Numbered from the stretch's first letter, positions 24,834 to 34,480 are shown. The stretch is DNA of 64,000 bases from Sphingomonas qomolangmaensis (GCF_024496245.1 NZ_CP101740.1:2665501-2729500), one strand, 5' to 3'. Translations and numbers: made by a program. The notes: generated from the sequence alone by a model not told the origin.

Positions 24834-26018
24834 TCAGCCGGGGGTCAGCTTCAGCAGCCGGCCCCCGGCACCGTCTTCGAGCACCCAGATCGCGCCGTCG
24901 GGGCCTTGTTCGACCTCGCGGATGCGGCGGCCGAGCGGGATGCGCTGGACCTCGCTCGCGGTGGCGCCGGTCAGCGCGACGCGCACCAGCCCCTGCTGCA
25001 CCAGCCCGCCGATCAGCGCCTGGCCCTGCCAGCCGCTGAACAGCGTGCCCGAATAGATGATCATGCCGGCGGGCGCGATCACCGGGGTCCAGAATGCCGC
25101 GGGGCCGACATAGCCGTCGCCGGGGCGGTGATCGGGGATGTCGCCGCCGCCATAGTCGCTGCCGTTCGAGGCGCGCGGCCAGCCATAATTGCCGCCACGT
25201 TCGATGACGTTGAGTTCGTCGCCGCCCTCGGGGCCGTGCTCATGCTCCAACAATCGGCCCGAGGCGTCGAAGACGAGGCCATAAGGGTTGCGGTGGCCGA
25301 AGCTCCAGATCTCGGGGCGGAAGCCCGCCTGGCCGACAAAGGGGTTGTCGGTCGGCACGCCGCCGGTGTCGGTGAGGCGGACGACGACGCCGAGCGTCTG
25401 CGATCGGTCCTGCGCGGGGGTACCCTGTTGGCGCTCGCCCGCGGTGACGAACATCCGCCCGTCGGCGGCAAACGCGATGCGGCCACCGAAATGGCCGTCA
25501 CCCGCGACCTTGGGCGCCTGGCGCCAGAGAATAGCGAGATCGTCGATCCGCAACGCGTCGGCCGACAAGGTGCCGCGCGCAACCGCGAGGCCTTTGCCGC
25601 CGCTGCCCGCTTCGGCGAAGCTGAGATAGACCAGCCGATTGCTGGCGAATTGGGGGTGGAGGACGACGTCGAGGAGCCCGCCTTGGCCTGCGGCGGCGGC
25701 GACCGGAACGCCTGCGATCGGCTGCGACTTCTCGCCCGCCTGGGTGACGATGCGCAAGGTGCCGCCGCGTTCGGTGACGAGCAGCCGGCCATCGGGAAGG
25801 AAGGTCATCGCCCAGGGCGAATCGAAGCTGGCGACCGGGGCGCTGCACACCGTCGTGGTGGGCGGCGCCGGGGTGGGCGTGGGGGTCGGAGTCGGGGCGG
25901 GAGTGGGCGCGGGCGTCGGTGTCGGGGTGGGCGTGACCGCGCCCGTCCCGCCGCCATCGCACCCCGCCAGCAACGCCAGCGGAGCGCAGAGCGCGGCGAG
26001 ACGGGCGCGCGGGGTCAT
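24834..26018 (-). CDS. PQQ-type aldose sugar dehydrogenase lipoprotein
   Basis: 394 residues. LAALCAPLALLAGC is a lipoprotein signal, followed by a 30-residue Pro-Thr repeat linker (TPTPTPAPTP). The rest is a six-bladed propeller of the soluble PQQ glucose/sorbosone dehydrogenase family (PF07995): PWAMTFLPDGRLLVTERGG, GGLLDVVLHPQF, FGHRNPYGL, GPEGGDELN, IREVEQGPDGAIWVLED. It would oxidise aldoses in the periplasm with PQQ and Ca2+. No pqq biosynthesis genes are in the window. The start overlaps the upstream paralogue's stop by four bases. Confidence 0.87.
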   Translation of the reverse strand: MTPRARLAALCAPLALLAGCDGGGTGAVTPTPTPTPAPTPAPTPTPTPTPAPPTTTVCSAPVASFDSPWAMTFLPDGRLLVTERGGTLRIVTQAGEKSQPIAGVPVAAAAGQGGLLDVVLHPQFASNRLVYLSFAEAGSGGKGLAVARGTLSADALRIDDLAILWRQAPKVAGDGHFGGRIAFAADGRMFVTAGERQQGTPAQDRSQTLGVVVRLTDTGGVPTDNPFVGQAGFRPEIWSFGHRNPYGLVFDASGRLLEHEHGPEGGDELNVIERGGNYGWPRASNGSDYGGGDIPDHRPGDGYVGPAAFWTPVIAPAGMIIYSGTLFSGWQGQALIGGLVQQGLVRVALTGATASEVQRIPLGRRIREVEQGPDGAIWVLEDGAGGRLLKLTPG

Positions 26019-27184
26019 GCGGGCTTGGTCAGCTTGAGCAGGCGACCACCCTCGCCATCCTCGAGCACGTAGAGCGCGCCGTCGGGGCCTTGCTCGACCT
26101 CGCGGATTCGCGCGTTCATGCCCCATTGGTCGCCCTTGGTGGCTTGGGTGCCGTTGACGTCGATTCGCACCAGCGCTTCGGACGCCAGGCCGCCGACGAA
26201 CAGGTCGCCCTGCCATTCGGGGAACATCGCGCCCGAATAGGCGATCAGGCCAGCCGGCGCGATCACCGGGGTCCAGTTGACCTTGTACTTTTCGAACTCG
26301 GGGCGGGTGTCGTGGTTGGGGATGTCGCGGCCGTCATAATGATCGCCGTCGGAGACGATCGGATAGCCATAATTCTTGCCCGCCTGGATCAGGTTGATCT
26401 CGTCGCCGCCCATCGGCCCCATTTCCTGCTCCCACAAATTGCCCGCGCCATCGAAGGCGATGCCGAGCAGGTTGCGATGGCCATAGGACCACACCGCGGG
26501 GTTGAAGCCCTTGGCGGTGAGCGCGGGGTCACCCGCCGGCTTGCCGTCGAGGGTCAGGCGAAGCACCTTGCCGAGCGTCGCCTTGGGATCCTGCGCCGGA
26601 TCGAACTTCTGGCGCTCGCCATTGGTGAAGAACAGGTGCTGGCCGTCGGGCGCGAAGGCGATCCGGCCCGAATAATGGCCGTCACCCTCGACATAGGGCG
26701 AGGCGCGGAAGATCACCGACACGTCCTGCAGCGCGGGCTTGTCGCCATCCTGCAGCACGCCGCGCGCCAGCGCGACGCCCTTGCCGCCGGGGCCGGCTTC
26801 GGAGAAGCTGAAATAGACCATCCGGTTTTGCGCGAATTGCGGATGCAGCACGACGTCCATCAAGCCGCCCTGGCCTTCGCTGTCGACCGCGGGGATGCCC
26901 GTGAGCGGCGTCTTGGTCTTGCCGTCGGCCGAAACGAGCATCAGCTGGCCCGCCTTTTGCGTCACCAGCATCCGGCCATCGGGTAGGAAGGTCATCGCCC
27001 AGGGCGCGTCGAACGCGGCAACCGGGGTAATAGCGAAGGGAAGGCCGGCCTGCGCGGCACCGGCGGGGCTGGCGGCTGCGGTCGCGGCATTGGCGGGAAC
27101 GGTCGCGTTGCCCTGATCGGCGGCGCTGCAAGCCAGCAGCGAAGCCGAGGCGATAGTGGTAAATAGAATGGTGCGCGTGGACAT
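26015..27184 (-). CDS. PQQ-type sugar dehydrogenase lipoprotein (paralogue)
   Basis: 389 residues, the same family as the gene downstream: lipobox ASLLACSAA, then PWAMTFLPDGRMLVTQKAG, GGLMDVVLHPQFAQNR, SYGHRNLLGI, GPMGGDEINL and IREVEQGPDGALYVLEDG. It lacks the Pro-Thr linker and the two copies have clearly diverged, suggesting an old tandem duplication with different substrates. It is transcribed first, divergent from rimP, with 207 bases between. ATG 27184 follows an unremarkable ribosome site. Confidence 0.87.
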   Translation of the reverse strand: MSTRTILFTTIASASLLACSAADQGNATVPANAATAAASPAGAAQAGLPFAITPVAAFDAPWAMTFLPDGRMLVTQKAGQLMLVSADGKTKTPLTGIPAVDSEGQGGLMDVVLHPQFAQNRMVYFSFSEAGPGGKGVALARGVLQDGDKPALQDVSVIFRASPYVEGDGHYSGRIAFAPDGQHLFFTNGERQKFDPAQDPKATLGKVLRLTLDGKPAGDPALTAKGFNPAVWSYGHRNLLGIAFDGAGNLWEQEMGPMGGDEINLIQAGKNYGYPIVSDGDHYDGRDIPNHDTRPEFEKYKVNWTPVIAPAGLIAYSGAMFPEWQGDLFVGGLASEALVRIDVNGTQATKGDQWGMNARIREVEQGPDGALYVLEDGEGGRLLKLTKPA

Positions 27185-27391
27185 GGTGTCTCCCGAAGAC
27201 GTTACGTTTCGAACTTCAACCTGCACCAAGCGACGCGGTTCCGCCAGAGACGCTTGCCGATCCTGGAATCGGCGCGTATATGGAAGGCCTGCTCGACATT
27301 GGTGACATTGACGAGGTCGGGACCGAAAGGCTCCGGCGCCCAGACCGTTTGCGCAAAACCCAGGCTGCTTGCCTGTACAATGAAAGACCGC

Positions 27392-27970
27392 ATGGCCGAT
27401 ATCGCCGCCCTGGCTGCGCTGATCGAACCCGAAGCGACCGCGCTCGGGCTGGCGCTGGTGCGCGTCAAGATGTTCGGCGGCACCTCGGACCCGACGCTGC
27501 AGGTGATGGCCGAGCGCCCCGACACCCGCCAGCTGACGATCGACGATTGCGCGGCGCTGTCGCGGCGGATTTCGGACGTGCTCGACGCGCTCGAAGCGCA
27601 GGGGCGCGACCCGATCGTCGAGGCGTATCGGCTGGAGGTATCGTCGCCGGGGATCGATCGCCCGCTGACCCGGCTCGCCGATTTCGGCGATTGGGCGGGG
27701 CATGAGGCGCGGATCCACTTGGTCGAGCCGGTCGACAATCGCAAGCAGCTGACGGGCATCCTTGCGGGCATCGACGGCGACCAGATCACGATCGACGTGC
27801 GCAAGCACAAGGAAATGACGATCGGGTTCGCGCAGGTCGCCGAGGCGAAGCTGCTGCTGACCGACAAGTTGATCGCCGCCACCCAGCCATTGTCGCTGGC
27901 CGGGGCCGACGAAATCATCGAAGCGCCGAGCGAAGGCGTCGACGAAACCGAAGCAGAGGAACAGGACTGA
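27392..27970 (+). CDS. rimP: Ribosome maturation factor RimP
   Basis: 192 residues; assists 30S subunit maturation. The N-terminal domain has ALGLALVRVKMFGG and YRLEVSSPGIDRPLTRLADF, and the C-terminal SH3-like part follows. An acidic tail (DETEAEEQD) is present. ATG 27380 is also possible; 27392 gives the family-typical MADIAALAALIEPE. It heads the rimP-nusA-ylxR-infB operon; its stop shares a base with the nusA ATG (TGATG). Confidence 0.93.
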   Translation: MADIAALAALIEPEATALGLALVRVKMFGGTSDPTLQVMAERPDTRQLTIDDCAALSRRISDVLDALEAQGRDPIVEAYRLEVSSPGIDRPLTRLADFGDWAGHEARIHLVEPVDNRKQLTGILAGIDGDQITIDVRKHKEMTIGFAQVAEAKLLLTDKLIAATQPLSLAGADEIIEAPSEGVDETEAEEQD

Positions 27971-29649
27971 TGGCCACCGCCGTTACCGCCAACCGCGCCG
28001 AGCTGATCGCGATCGCCGATTCGGTCGCCAAGGAAAAGCTGATCGACAAGGCGATCGTCATCGAGGCGATGGAGGACGCGATCCAGCGCGCCGCCAAGAA
28101 CCGCTATGGCGCCGAGAACGACATCCGCGCCAAGCTCGATCCGGTGACCGGTGATTTGCGCTTGTGGCGCGTCGTCGAAGTCGTCGAGGCGGTCGACGAT
28201 TTCTTCAAGCAGGTCGATGTGGCGCAGGCCGAGAAGCTGCAAAAGGGCGCGGTCGTCGGCGATTATATCGTCGATCCGCTGCCGCCGATCGAATTCGGCC
28301 GCATCCAGGCGCAGGCATCGAAGCAGATCATCTTCCAGAAGGTCCGCGACGCCGAGCGCGAGCGCCAGCACGAGGAATTCAAGGATCGCGTCGGCGAGAT
28401 CATCACCGGCGTCGTCAAGCGCGTCGAGTTCGGCCATGTCGTGGTCGACCTGGGCCGCGCCGAGGGCGTCATCCGCCGCGACCAGCAGATCCCGCGCGAG
28501 GTGGTGCGGGTCAACGACCGCATTCGCAGCCTGATCTTCAGCGTGCGCCGCGAGAATCGCGGGCCGCAGATTTTCCTCAGCCGTGCGCATCCCGACTTCA
28601 TGAAGAAGCTGTTCGCGCAGGAAGTGCCCGAAATCTATGACGGCATCATCGAGATCAAGGCGGCCGCGCGCGATCCGGGCAGCCGCGCCAAGATCGGCGT
28701 GATCAGCCATGATTCGGGGATCGACCCGGTCGGCGCGTGCGTCGGCATGAAGGGCAGCCGCGTCCAGGCGGTCGTGCAGGAAATGCAGGGCGAGAAGATC
28801 GACATCATCCCCTGGTCGCCCGACATCGCGACCTTCGTCGTCAATGCGCTGCAGCCCGCCAATGTCGCGCGCGTGGTGATCGACGAGGAAGACGACCGGA
28901 TCGAAGTGGTGGTGCCCGACGACCAGCTTTCGCTGGCGATCGGCCGTCGCGGCCAGAACGTCCGGCTGGCGAGCCAGCTGACGGGCAAGGCGATCGACAT
29001 CCTCACCGAAGCCGATGCCAGCGAGAAGCGGCAGAAGGAATTCGTCGAGCGTTCGGCGATGTTCGAGAAGGAGCTCGACGTCGACGAGACGCTGGCGCAG
29101 CTGCTGGTCGCCGAAGGCTTTGGCGAGCTCGAGGAAGTCGCCTATGTCGAGATCGCCGAGCTGGCGACGATCGAGGGCTTCGACGAGGATCTGGCAGGCG
29201 AGCTCCAGAACCGCGCGCAGGAAGCGCTCGATCGCCGTGAGGAATCGAACCGCGAACTGCGGCGTTCGATGGGGGTCGAGGACGATCTGACGACGATGCC
29301 GTATCTCACCGAGGCGATGCTGGTGACGCTGGGCAAGGCGGGGATCAAGACGCTCGATGACCTCGCCGACCTGGCGACCGACGAGCTGGTCGAGAAGAAG
29401 CGCGCCGAACCGCGCCGCCGGAACGACGACGCGCCCAAGCGCCCCGAGCCCAAGGGCGGCATCCTGGCCGATTATTCGCTGAGCGACGAGCAGGGCAACG
29501 AGATCATCATGGCCGCGCGCGCGCATTGGTTCGAGGACGAGGCACCTGCCGCGGCCGAGAGCGATGCGGGCGAGGCCGATGTGGCCGAAGCCGATGCGCC
29601 CGAAACCGATGCTGCCGGGGAGGACGCTGTTGCGGAATCCGGGCAATGA
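27970..29649 (+). CDS. nusA: Transcription termination/antitermination factor NusA
   Basis: 559 residues. Order: N-terminal RNA-polymerase-binding domain (1-125), S1 domain (about 130-200, with GVVKRVEFGHVVVDLGRAEG), two KH domains (GACVGMKGSRVQAVVQEM and IGRRGQNVRLASQLTG), then two C-terminal acidic repeats and an Ala/Glu-rich tail. It controls pausing, termination and antitermination. The ATG overlaps the rimP stop. A pair of GC-rich hairpins separates it from ylxR. Confidence 0.97.
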   Translation: MATAVTANRAELIAIADSVAKEKLIDKAIVIEAMEDAIQRAAKNRYGAENDIRAKLDPVTGDLRLWRVVEVVEAVDDFFKQVDVAQAEKLQKGAVVGDYIVDPLPPIEFGRIQAQASKQIIFQKVRDAERERQHEEFKDRVGEIITGVVKRVEFGHVVVDLGRAEGVIRRDQQIPREVVRVNDRIRSLIFSVRRENRGPQIFLSRAHPDFMKKLFAQEVPEIYDGIIEIKAAARDPGSRAKIGVISHDSGIDPVGACVGMKGSRVQAVVQEMQGEKIDIIPWSPDIATFVVNALQPANVARVVIDEEDDRIEVVVPDDQLSLAIGRRGQNVRLASQLTGKAIDILTEADASEKRQKEFVERSAMFEKELDVDETLAQLLVAEGFGELEEVAYVEIAELATIEGFDEDLAGELQNRAQEALDRREESNRELRRSMGVEDDLTTMPYLTEAMLVTLGKAGIKTLDDLADLATDELVEKKRAEPRRRNDDAPKRPEPKGGILADYSLSDEQGNEIIMAARAHWFEDEAPAAAESDAGEADVAEADAPETDAAGEDAVAESGQ

Positions 29650-29678
29650 TCGGGCGGAAGGCCTAACCTGTTCTCTCC

Positions 29679-29749
29679 CCCCTCCCGCTTGCGGGAGGGG
29701 TCGGGTTTTGAAAATGCCCACCCCTAACCCCTCCCGCGAGCGGGAGGGG
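29679..29749. repeat. Paired palindromes between nusA and ylxR
   Basis: CCCCTCCCGC-TT-GCGGGAGGGG (29679-29700) and CCCCTCCCGC-GA-GCGGGAGGGG (29728-29749) are two perfect hairpins that also pair with each other as an outer inverted repeat. They lie inside the operon, so they are more likely a dispersed element or an mRNA-processing structure than a full terminator. Confidence 0.75.
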
Positions 29750-29784
29750 GACCCGGTTGCGCGCGTGTCGTCGGGGGTGGCCGC

Positions 29785-30492
29785 ATGACCGCCGACCCGA
29801 TCCGCACCTGCGTGCTTTCGCGCGAGGAGGCGCCGCGCGAGGGGCTCGTGCGGCTGGTGCTCGGCCCCGACAACCAGGTGCATCCCGATGTGCGCGCTAA
29901 AGCCCCCGGGCGTGGCGGGTGGATCGGGGTGACCCGCGTCGAACTCGAAGCCGCGCTTGCCAAAGGCAAGCTGCGCGGCGGGCTGGCGCGTGCGTACAAG
30001 ACCGGCGATTTCACGATCGCCGCCGATCTGCCGCAGCGGATCGAGGACCAGCTGCGGCGCAATGCGCTCGACCGGCTGGGGCTCGAATCCAAGGCGGGTT
30101 TCCTGATCGTCGGCGGTGACCGGATCGGTGAAGCCGCGCGTTCGGGCAAGCTGCGCGTGCTGCTCCATGCCGCCGATGCGAGCGAGGATGGCAGCCGCAA
30201 GCTGGCCCAGGCCTGGCGTGTGGGCAGCGACCGCGAAGGCAGCGATCTCAAGGGGATGACATTGCCGATCGACCGCACCATATTGTCGTTGGCGCTTGGC
30301 CGCGAAAATGTGGTACATGCCGCGGTGACCGATCCCAAGGCGGCCAAGCGGGTTAGCGAAGCGCTGACACGCTGGCTGCATTTTATCGGACCAGACCCCG
30401 CCCCCTTGCCTTGCGAAACCGGCTCGCAGGGCGCATCGGCTGCCTCGGCAGACGATGCGCGCGGACCCGCCGGCACGAATGAAGGACCTTGA
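29785..30492 (+). CDS. ylxR: YlxR family RNA-binding protein with L7Ae-like C-terminus
   Basis: 235 residues. The N-terminal DUF448/YlxR domain shows RTCVLSREEAPREGLVRLV and GRGGWIGVTR, which bind RNA in known structures. A second part (AGFLIVGGDRIGEAARSGKLRVLLHAADAS) is an L7Ae-like domain, the usual alphaproteobacterial fusion. It sits in its expected place between nusA and infB, and the stop runs into the infB start region. Confidence 0.9.
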   Translation: MTADPIRTCVLSREEAPREGLVRLVLGPDNQVHPDVRAKAPGRGGWIGVTRVELEAALAKGKLRGGLARAYKTGDFTIAADLPQRIEDQLRRNALDRLGLESKAGFLIVGGDRIGEAARSGKLRVLLHAADASEDGSRKLAQAWRVGSDREGSDLKGMTLPIDRTILSLALGRENVVHAAVTDPKAAKRVSEALTRWLHFIGPDPAPLPCETGSQGASAASADDARGPAGTNEGP

Positions 30493-30500
30493 GTAACCGG

Positions 30501-33293
30501 ATGAGCGACACGGACAACGAAAAGCCGAAATTGGGCGCGCGCGCGCCGCTGGGCCTCAAGCGCACGGTCGAGACCGGTCAGGTGAAGCAGAGCTTTAGCC
30601 ATGGCCGCTCGAATACCGTGGTGGTCGAGGTGAAGCGCCGCCGCGTCATCGGCCGTCCGGGCGAGGAACAGCCCCAGCAGGCAGAGGTCGCGGCGACGCC
30701 GGCCCCTGTCGCCGAGCCCGTGCGTCCGGCGCCTGCGCCCGCCGCGCCGCAGCGCCAGGCACCGCCCAGCACCTTGCTGTCGCGCCAGGAGATGCAGGCC
30801 AAGCTGCTGCGCGAAGCCGACGAAGCCCGCATGGCAGCGCAGGAAGATGCGCGTCGCCGCGACGAGCGGATCGCGCGTGAGGCCGCCGAAGCCGAGCGCC
30901 AGCGCGCCGAGGAAAAGCAGCGCGAAGCGGCAAAGCCCGCCGCAGCGCCCGCCGCGCCCGAGCCGGTGGCACCGCCGCCCGCGCCGGTCGCAGCACCACC
31001 CGTCGTTGCGCCCGAGCCGGTTGCCGCACCCGCGCCGGTAGCGGCTGCCGAGCCTGCAAAGGCCGAACCCGCGAAGGCCGAACCGGCAAAGGCCGAGGCG
31101 CCCGTCGCCGCCGCGCCCGCACCGGTGGCAGCGCCGACGCCCGCTCCCGCGCCTGCGCCGATCGGTTTCGGGCTCGACCCGAGCCGTCCCGCGCCGCGCC
31201 GCTTCACCCCGGTGCCGCGTCCTGAAATCCCGCGCCCGCAGCCCAAGCCCGAGCCGGTTGCTGCCGAACCCGAAGCCACGACGGCCACGGGCGATGCCGG
31301 TGCGCAGCGCGCCGGTGGTGCACCCAGCGCGCCGGGTGCCAAGCGTCCCGACCAGCCCGCCGCGCGTCCTGCGCGCGGTCGCCAGGGGGACGATCGTCGC
31401 CAATCGGGCAAGCTCACCGTCAACCGTGCGCTGTCCGACGACGGCGGCGCGCGTGCGCGGTCGCTCGCCGCGCTCAAGCGCGCACGCGAAAAGGAACGCC
31501 GCGGATCGGGCGGCCCGCGCGAGCCGCAGATCAAGCAGGTCCGCGACGTCAAGGTGCCCGAGACGATCACGGTGCAGGAACTCGCCAACCGGATGGCCGA
31601 AAAGGGCGCCGACCTGGTGAAGTCGCTGTTCAAGATGGGCATGCCGGTAACGGTCACCCAGACGATCGACCAGGATACTGCCGAACTGATGGTGACCGAA
31701 TTCGGCCACAATATCGTCCGCGTGTCCGACAGCGACATCGACATCCAGACCGACACCGTCGACGATGCGGTCGAATCGCTGCTGCCGCGTCCGCCGGTGG
31801 TGACGATCATGGGGCATGTCGATCACGGCAAGACGTCGTTGCTCGATGCGTTGCGCGGCACCGATGTGGTGGCGGGCGAAGCCGGTGGCATCACCCAGCA
31901 TATCGGCGCCTATCAGGTGACGCAGAAGGACAAGTCGAAGATTACCTTCCTCGACACGCCGGGGCATGAAGCGTTCACCGAGATGCGCCAGCGCGGCGCC
32001 AACGTGACCGACATCGTGATCCTGGTGGTCGCCGCCGACGACGGGCTGATGCCGCAGACGATCGAGGCGATCAGCCACACCAAGGCCGCTGGCGTGCCGA
32101 TGATCGTGGCGATCAACAAGATCGACAAGCACGACGCCAATGCCCAGAAGGTGCGCGAGCGGCTGCTCGAGCACGACATCCAGGTCGAGGAAATGGGCGG
32201 CGAGACGCAGGACGTCGAAGTGTCGGCGCTCAAGAAGCTCGGGCTCGACGATCTGATCGAGAAGATCCAGCTGCAGGCCGAATTGCTCGAACTGCGCGCC
32301 AACCCCGATCGGTCGGCCGAAGGCACGGTGATCGAGGCCAAGCTCGACAAGGGCCGCGGTCCGGTCGCGACGGTGCTGGTCAGCCGCGGTACGCTGCGTG
32401 TCGGCGACATCTTCGTGTGCGGTGCCGAAAGCGGCAAGGTGCGCGCGCTGATCGACGACAAGGGGCGCCAGGTGAAGGAAGCCGGGCCATCGGTTCCGGT
32501 CGAGGTGCTGGGGCTTTCGGGCGTGCCGATGGCGGGCGATCCGCTGCAGGTGGTCGAGACCGAGGCACGCGCGCGCGAAGTCGCGGCGTATCGCGCCAGC
32601 GTCATCCAAAACAAGCGGACGACGACGGCACCTGCAAGCCTCGAGACGATGTTCTCGGCGCTCAAGGAAAAGCAGGCGATCGAATATCCGCTGGTGGTCA
32701 AGGCCGACACCCAGGGTTCGGTCGAGGCGATCGTGGCGTCGATCAACAAGATCTCGACCGCAGACATCCGTGCGCGGGTGCTGCATTCGGGGGTTGGCGG
32801 CATCACCGAGAGCGACGTGACGCTGGCGGCGGCATCGGGGGCGCCGATCATCGGCTTCAACGTGCGGCCGAACGCCAAGGCGCGTGAGATCGCCGAGCGG
32901 AGCAAGGTGGCGTTCAAATATTACGACGTCATCTATGACCTGACCGACGAGATCCGCGCCGGCATGGCGGGCGAGCTCGGCCCCGAAGCGTTTGAAACGG
33001 TCGTTGGCCGTGCGGAAATCCGCGACGTCTTCTCGGCCGGCAAGCACGGCAAGGCGGCGGGTCTGCTCGTCACCGAGGGCGTCATCCGGAAGGCGCTCAA
33101 GGCACGTATCACCCGCGACGACGTCATCATCTACCAGGGCGAGATCGCATCGCTGCGGCGGTTCAAGGACGATGTCGCCGAGGTCCGCGCAGGGCTCGAG
33201 TGTGGCGTGACGTTCACGCAGAACTTCGTCGACATCAAGGCGGGCGACTATCTCGAGACCTTCGAAGTCGAGATGCGCGAACGCACGCTGTAA
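30501..33293 (+). CDS. infB: Translation initiation factor IF-2
   Basis: 930 residues. A long Ala/Pro/Lys/Glu-rich, probably disordered region (about 60-290) precedes the conserved core. The G domain shows GHVDHGKTS (about 440), DTPGHEAF and NKID, followed by the beta-barrel and C-terminal domains that bind fMet-tRNA. It places initiator tRNA on the 30S subunit and helps subunit joining. ATG 30501 is chosen; TTG 30489, directly after GAAGGACC and overlapping the ylxR stop, is a possible alternative adding four residues. Confidence 0.97.
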   Translation: MSDTDNEKPKLGARAPLGLKRTVETGQVKQSFSHGRSNTVVVEVKRRRVIGRPGEEQPQQAEVAATPAPVAEPVRPAPAPAAPQRQAPPSTLLSRQEMQAKLLREADEARMAAQEDARRRDERIAREAAEAERQRAEEKQREAAKPAAAPAAPEPVAPPPAPVAAPPVVAPEPVAAPAPVAAAEPAKAEPAKAEPAKAEAPVAAAPAPVAAPTPAPAPAPIGFGLDPSRPAPRRFTPVPRPEIPRPQPKPEPVAAEPEATTATGDAGAQRAGGAPSAPGAKRPDQPAARPARGRQGDDRRQSGKLTVNRALSDDGGARARSLAALKRAREKERRGSGGPREPQIKQVRDVKVPETITVQELANRMAEKGADLVKSLFKMGMPVTVTQTIDQDTAELMVTEFGHNIVRVSDSDIDIQTDTVDDAVESLLPRPPVVTIMGHVDHGKTSLLDALRGTDVVAGEAGGITQHIGAYQVTQKDKSKITFLDTPGHEAFTEMRQRGANVTDIVILVVAADDGLMPQTIEAISHTKAAGVPMIVAINKIDKHDANAQKVRERLLEHDIQVEEMGGETQDVEVSALKKLGLDDLIEKIQLQAELLELRANPDRSAEGTVIEAKLDKGRGPVATVLVSRGTLRVGDIFVCGAESGKVRALIDDKGRQVKEAGPSVPVEVLGLSGVPMAGDPLQVVETEARAREVAAYRASVIQNKRTTTAPASLETMFSALKEKQAIEYPLVVKADTQGSVEAIVASINKISTADIRARVLHSGVGGITESDVTLAAASGAPIIGFNVRPNAKAREIAERSKVAFKYYDVIYDLTDEIRAGMAGELGPEAFETVVGRAEIRDVFSAGKHGKAAGLLVTEGVIRKALKARITRDDVIIYQGEIASLRRFKDDVAEVRAGLECGVTFTQNFVDIKAGDYLETFEVEMRERTL

Positions 33294-33299
33294 TACAGT

Positions 33300-33431
33300 C
33301 CCTCTCCCGCTGGCGGGAGAGGGAAGCAGCCGCGGCGCGGCGGGAGGGTGAGGGAAGGCTTGAACCGTGACCGGTTCGTCCGGTGGGCCGCAAGGCCCTC
33401 ACCCCAACCCTCTCCCGCGCGCGGGAGAGGG
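33300..33431. repeat. Palindromic element between infB and rbfA
   Basis: Two perfect hairpins, CCCTCTCCCGC-TG-GCGGGAGAGGG (33300-33323) and CCCTCTCCCGC-GC-GCGGGAGAGGG (33408-33431), flank about 85 bases with further partial pairing. The second ends six bases before the rbfA ATG and supplies its purine-rich ribosome-binding region, so it may affect rbfA translation. Confidence 0.75.
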
Positions 33432-33437
33432 AGCTAG

Positions 33438-33866
33438 ATGCCCAACGAAACCACCGAAACCCGCAACGTCCGGCTGCTTCGCGTCGGCGAGCAGGTGCGA
33501 CATATCCTGTCGGACATCCTGATGCGCGGCGACGTGCACGACGAGACGCTCGCCAAGCATATGGTGTCGGTCACCGAAGTGCGGATGTCGCCCGACATGC
33601 GGCATGCGACGGTGTTCGTGAAGCCGCTGCTGGGCAAGGACGAGGAAGCGGTGCTCAAGGCGCTGCGGACCAATACCGCGTTCTTCCAGCGCGAAGTGGC
33701 GAACCGCACCCGGTTGAAATACGCCGCCAAGATCAAGTTCATCTCGGATGAGAGCTTCGACGAAGGCAGCCGGATCGACACCTTGCTGCGCGCGCCCAAT
33801 GTCGCGCGCGATCTGGGCGACGCCGGCGAGGATGGCGAGGACGGCGATCCGGGTCCGGCGAGCTGA
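33438..33866 (+). CDS. rbfA: 30S ribosome-binding factor RbfA
   Basis: 142 residues, a KH-fold ribosome maturation factor for the 16S rRNA 5' end. The sequence has [39 protein letters not shown], and [24 protein letters not shown], all typical of RbfA. An acidic tail follows. It lies downstream of infB after a palindromic element whose GGGAGAGGGAG serves as the ribosome-binding region. Confidence 0.95.
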   Translation: MPNETTETRNVRLLRVGEQVRHILSDILMRGDVHDETLAKHMVSVTEVRMSPDMRHATVFVKPLLGKDEEAVLKALRTNTAFFQREVANRTRLKYAAKIKFISDESFDEGSRIDTLLRAPNVARDLGDAGEDGEDGDPGPAS

Positions 33867-33891
33867 TCGCCGCGGTCTGGTGGTAGCCTGA

Positions 33892-34461
33892 ATGGCCAAG
33901 CTCTATTTCTATTTTGCCAGCATGAACGCGGGCAAATCGACCACGCTGTTGCAGGCCGATTTCAATTATCGCGAGCGCGGGCTTTCGACGATGCTCTTCA
34001 CCGCGGCGATCGACGACCGGGTGGGCGAGGGCCGGATCGCGTCGCGGATCGGGCTAGCAGCGGCGGCGACGCCGTTCGATGCGGCGACCGATCTGTTCGC
34101 CTGTGTCGGCGCGCGCGGCGCGGTCGATTGCGTGCTGGTCGACGAGGCGCAGTTCCTGACGCCGATGCAGGTCGATCAATTGGCGCGGCTGGCCGACGAT
34201 GCGGGGGTGCCGGTGTTGGCCTATGGGCTGCGGACCGATTTCCAGGGCGAGCTGTTTCCCGGATCGGCGCGGTTGCTGGCGATCGCCGATGCATTGATCG
34301 AGCTCAAATCGGTGTGCGCGTGCGGGCGCAAGGCGACGATGAATTTGCGGATCGACGGCGAGGGTAAGGCGGTGCGCGAGGGGCGGCAGACCGAGATCGG
34401 CGGGAATGACCGCTATGTCGCGCTGTGCCGGCGGCATTTTTGCGAGGCAATGGCGGGATAG
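33892..34461 (+). CDS. tdk: Thymidine kinase
   Basis: 189 residues, type II thymidine kinase. P-loop FASMNAGKSTTLLQ near the N-terminus, DEAQFLT (Walker B with the catalytic region), and the zinc-binding cysteines in VCACGRKATMNLR and LCRRHFCEA. It phosphorylates thymidine in pyrimidine salvage. It sits in the rbfA-truB interval, an unusual companion for this cluster, 25 bases after rbfA, so it may be co-transcribed. Confidence 0.93.
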   Translation: MAKLYFYFASMNAGKSTTLLQADFNYRERGLSTMLFTAAIDDRVGEGRIASRIGLAAAATPFDAATDLFACVGARGAVDCVLVDEAQFLTPMQVDQLARLADDAGVPVLAYGLRTDFQGELFPGSARLLAIADALIELKSVCACGRKATMNLRIDGEGKAVREGRQTEIGGNDRYVALCRRHFCEAMAG

Positions 34462-34480
34462 GCTGCCGACCTACGGGCCG

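Noticed and set aside
29679..33431. Repeated GC-rich palindromes that might suggest a CRISPR array
   Set aside because: Copies are few, differ in spacing and are themselves palindromic with no unique regular spacers; no cas genes are present.
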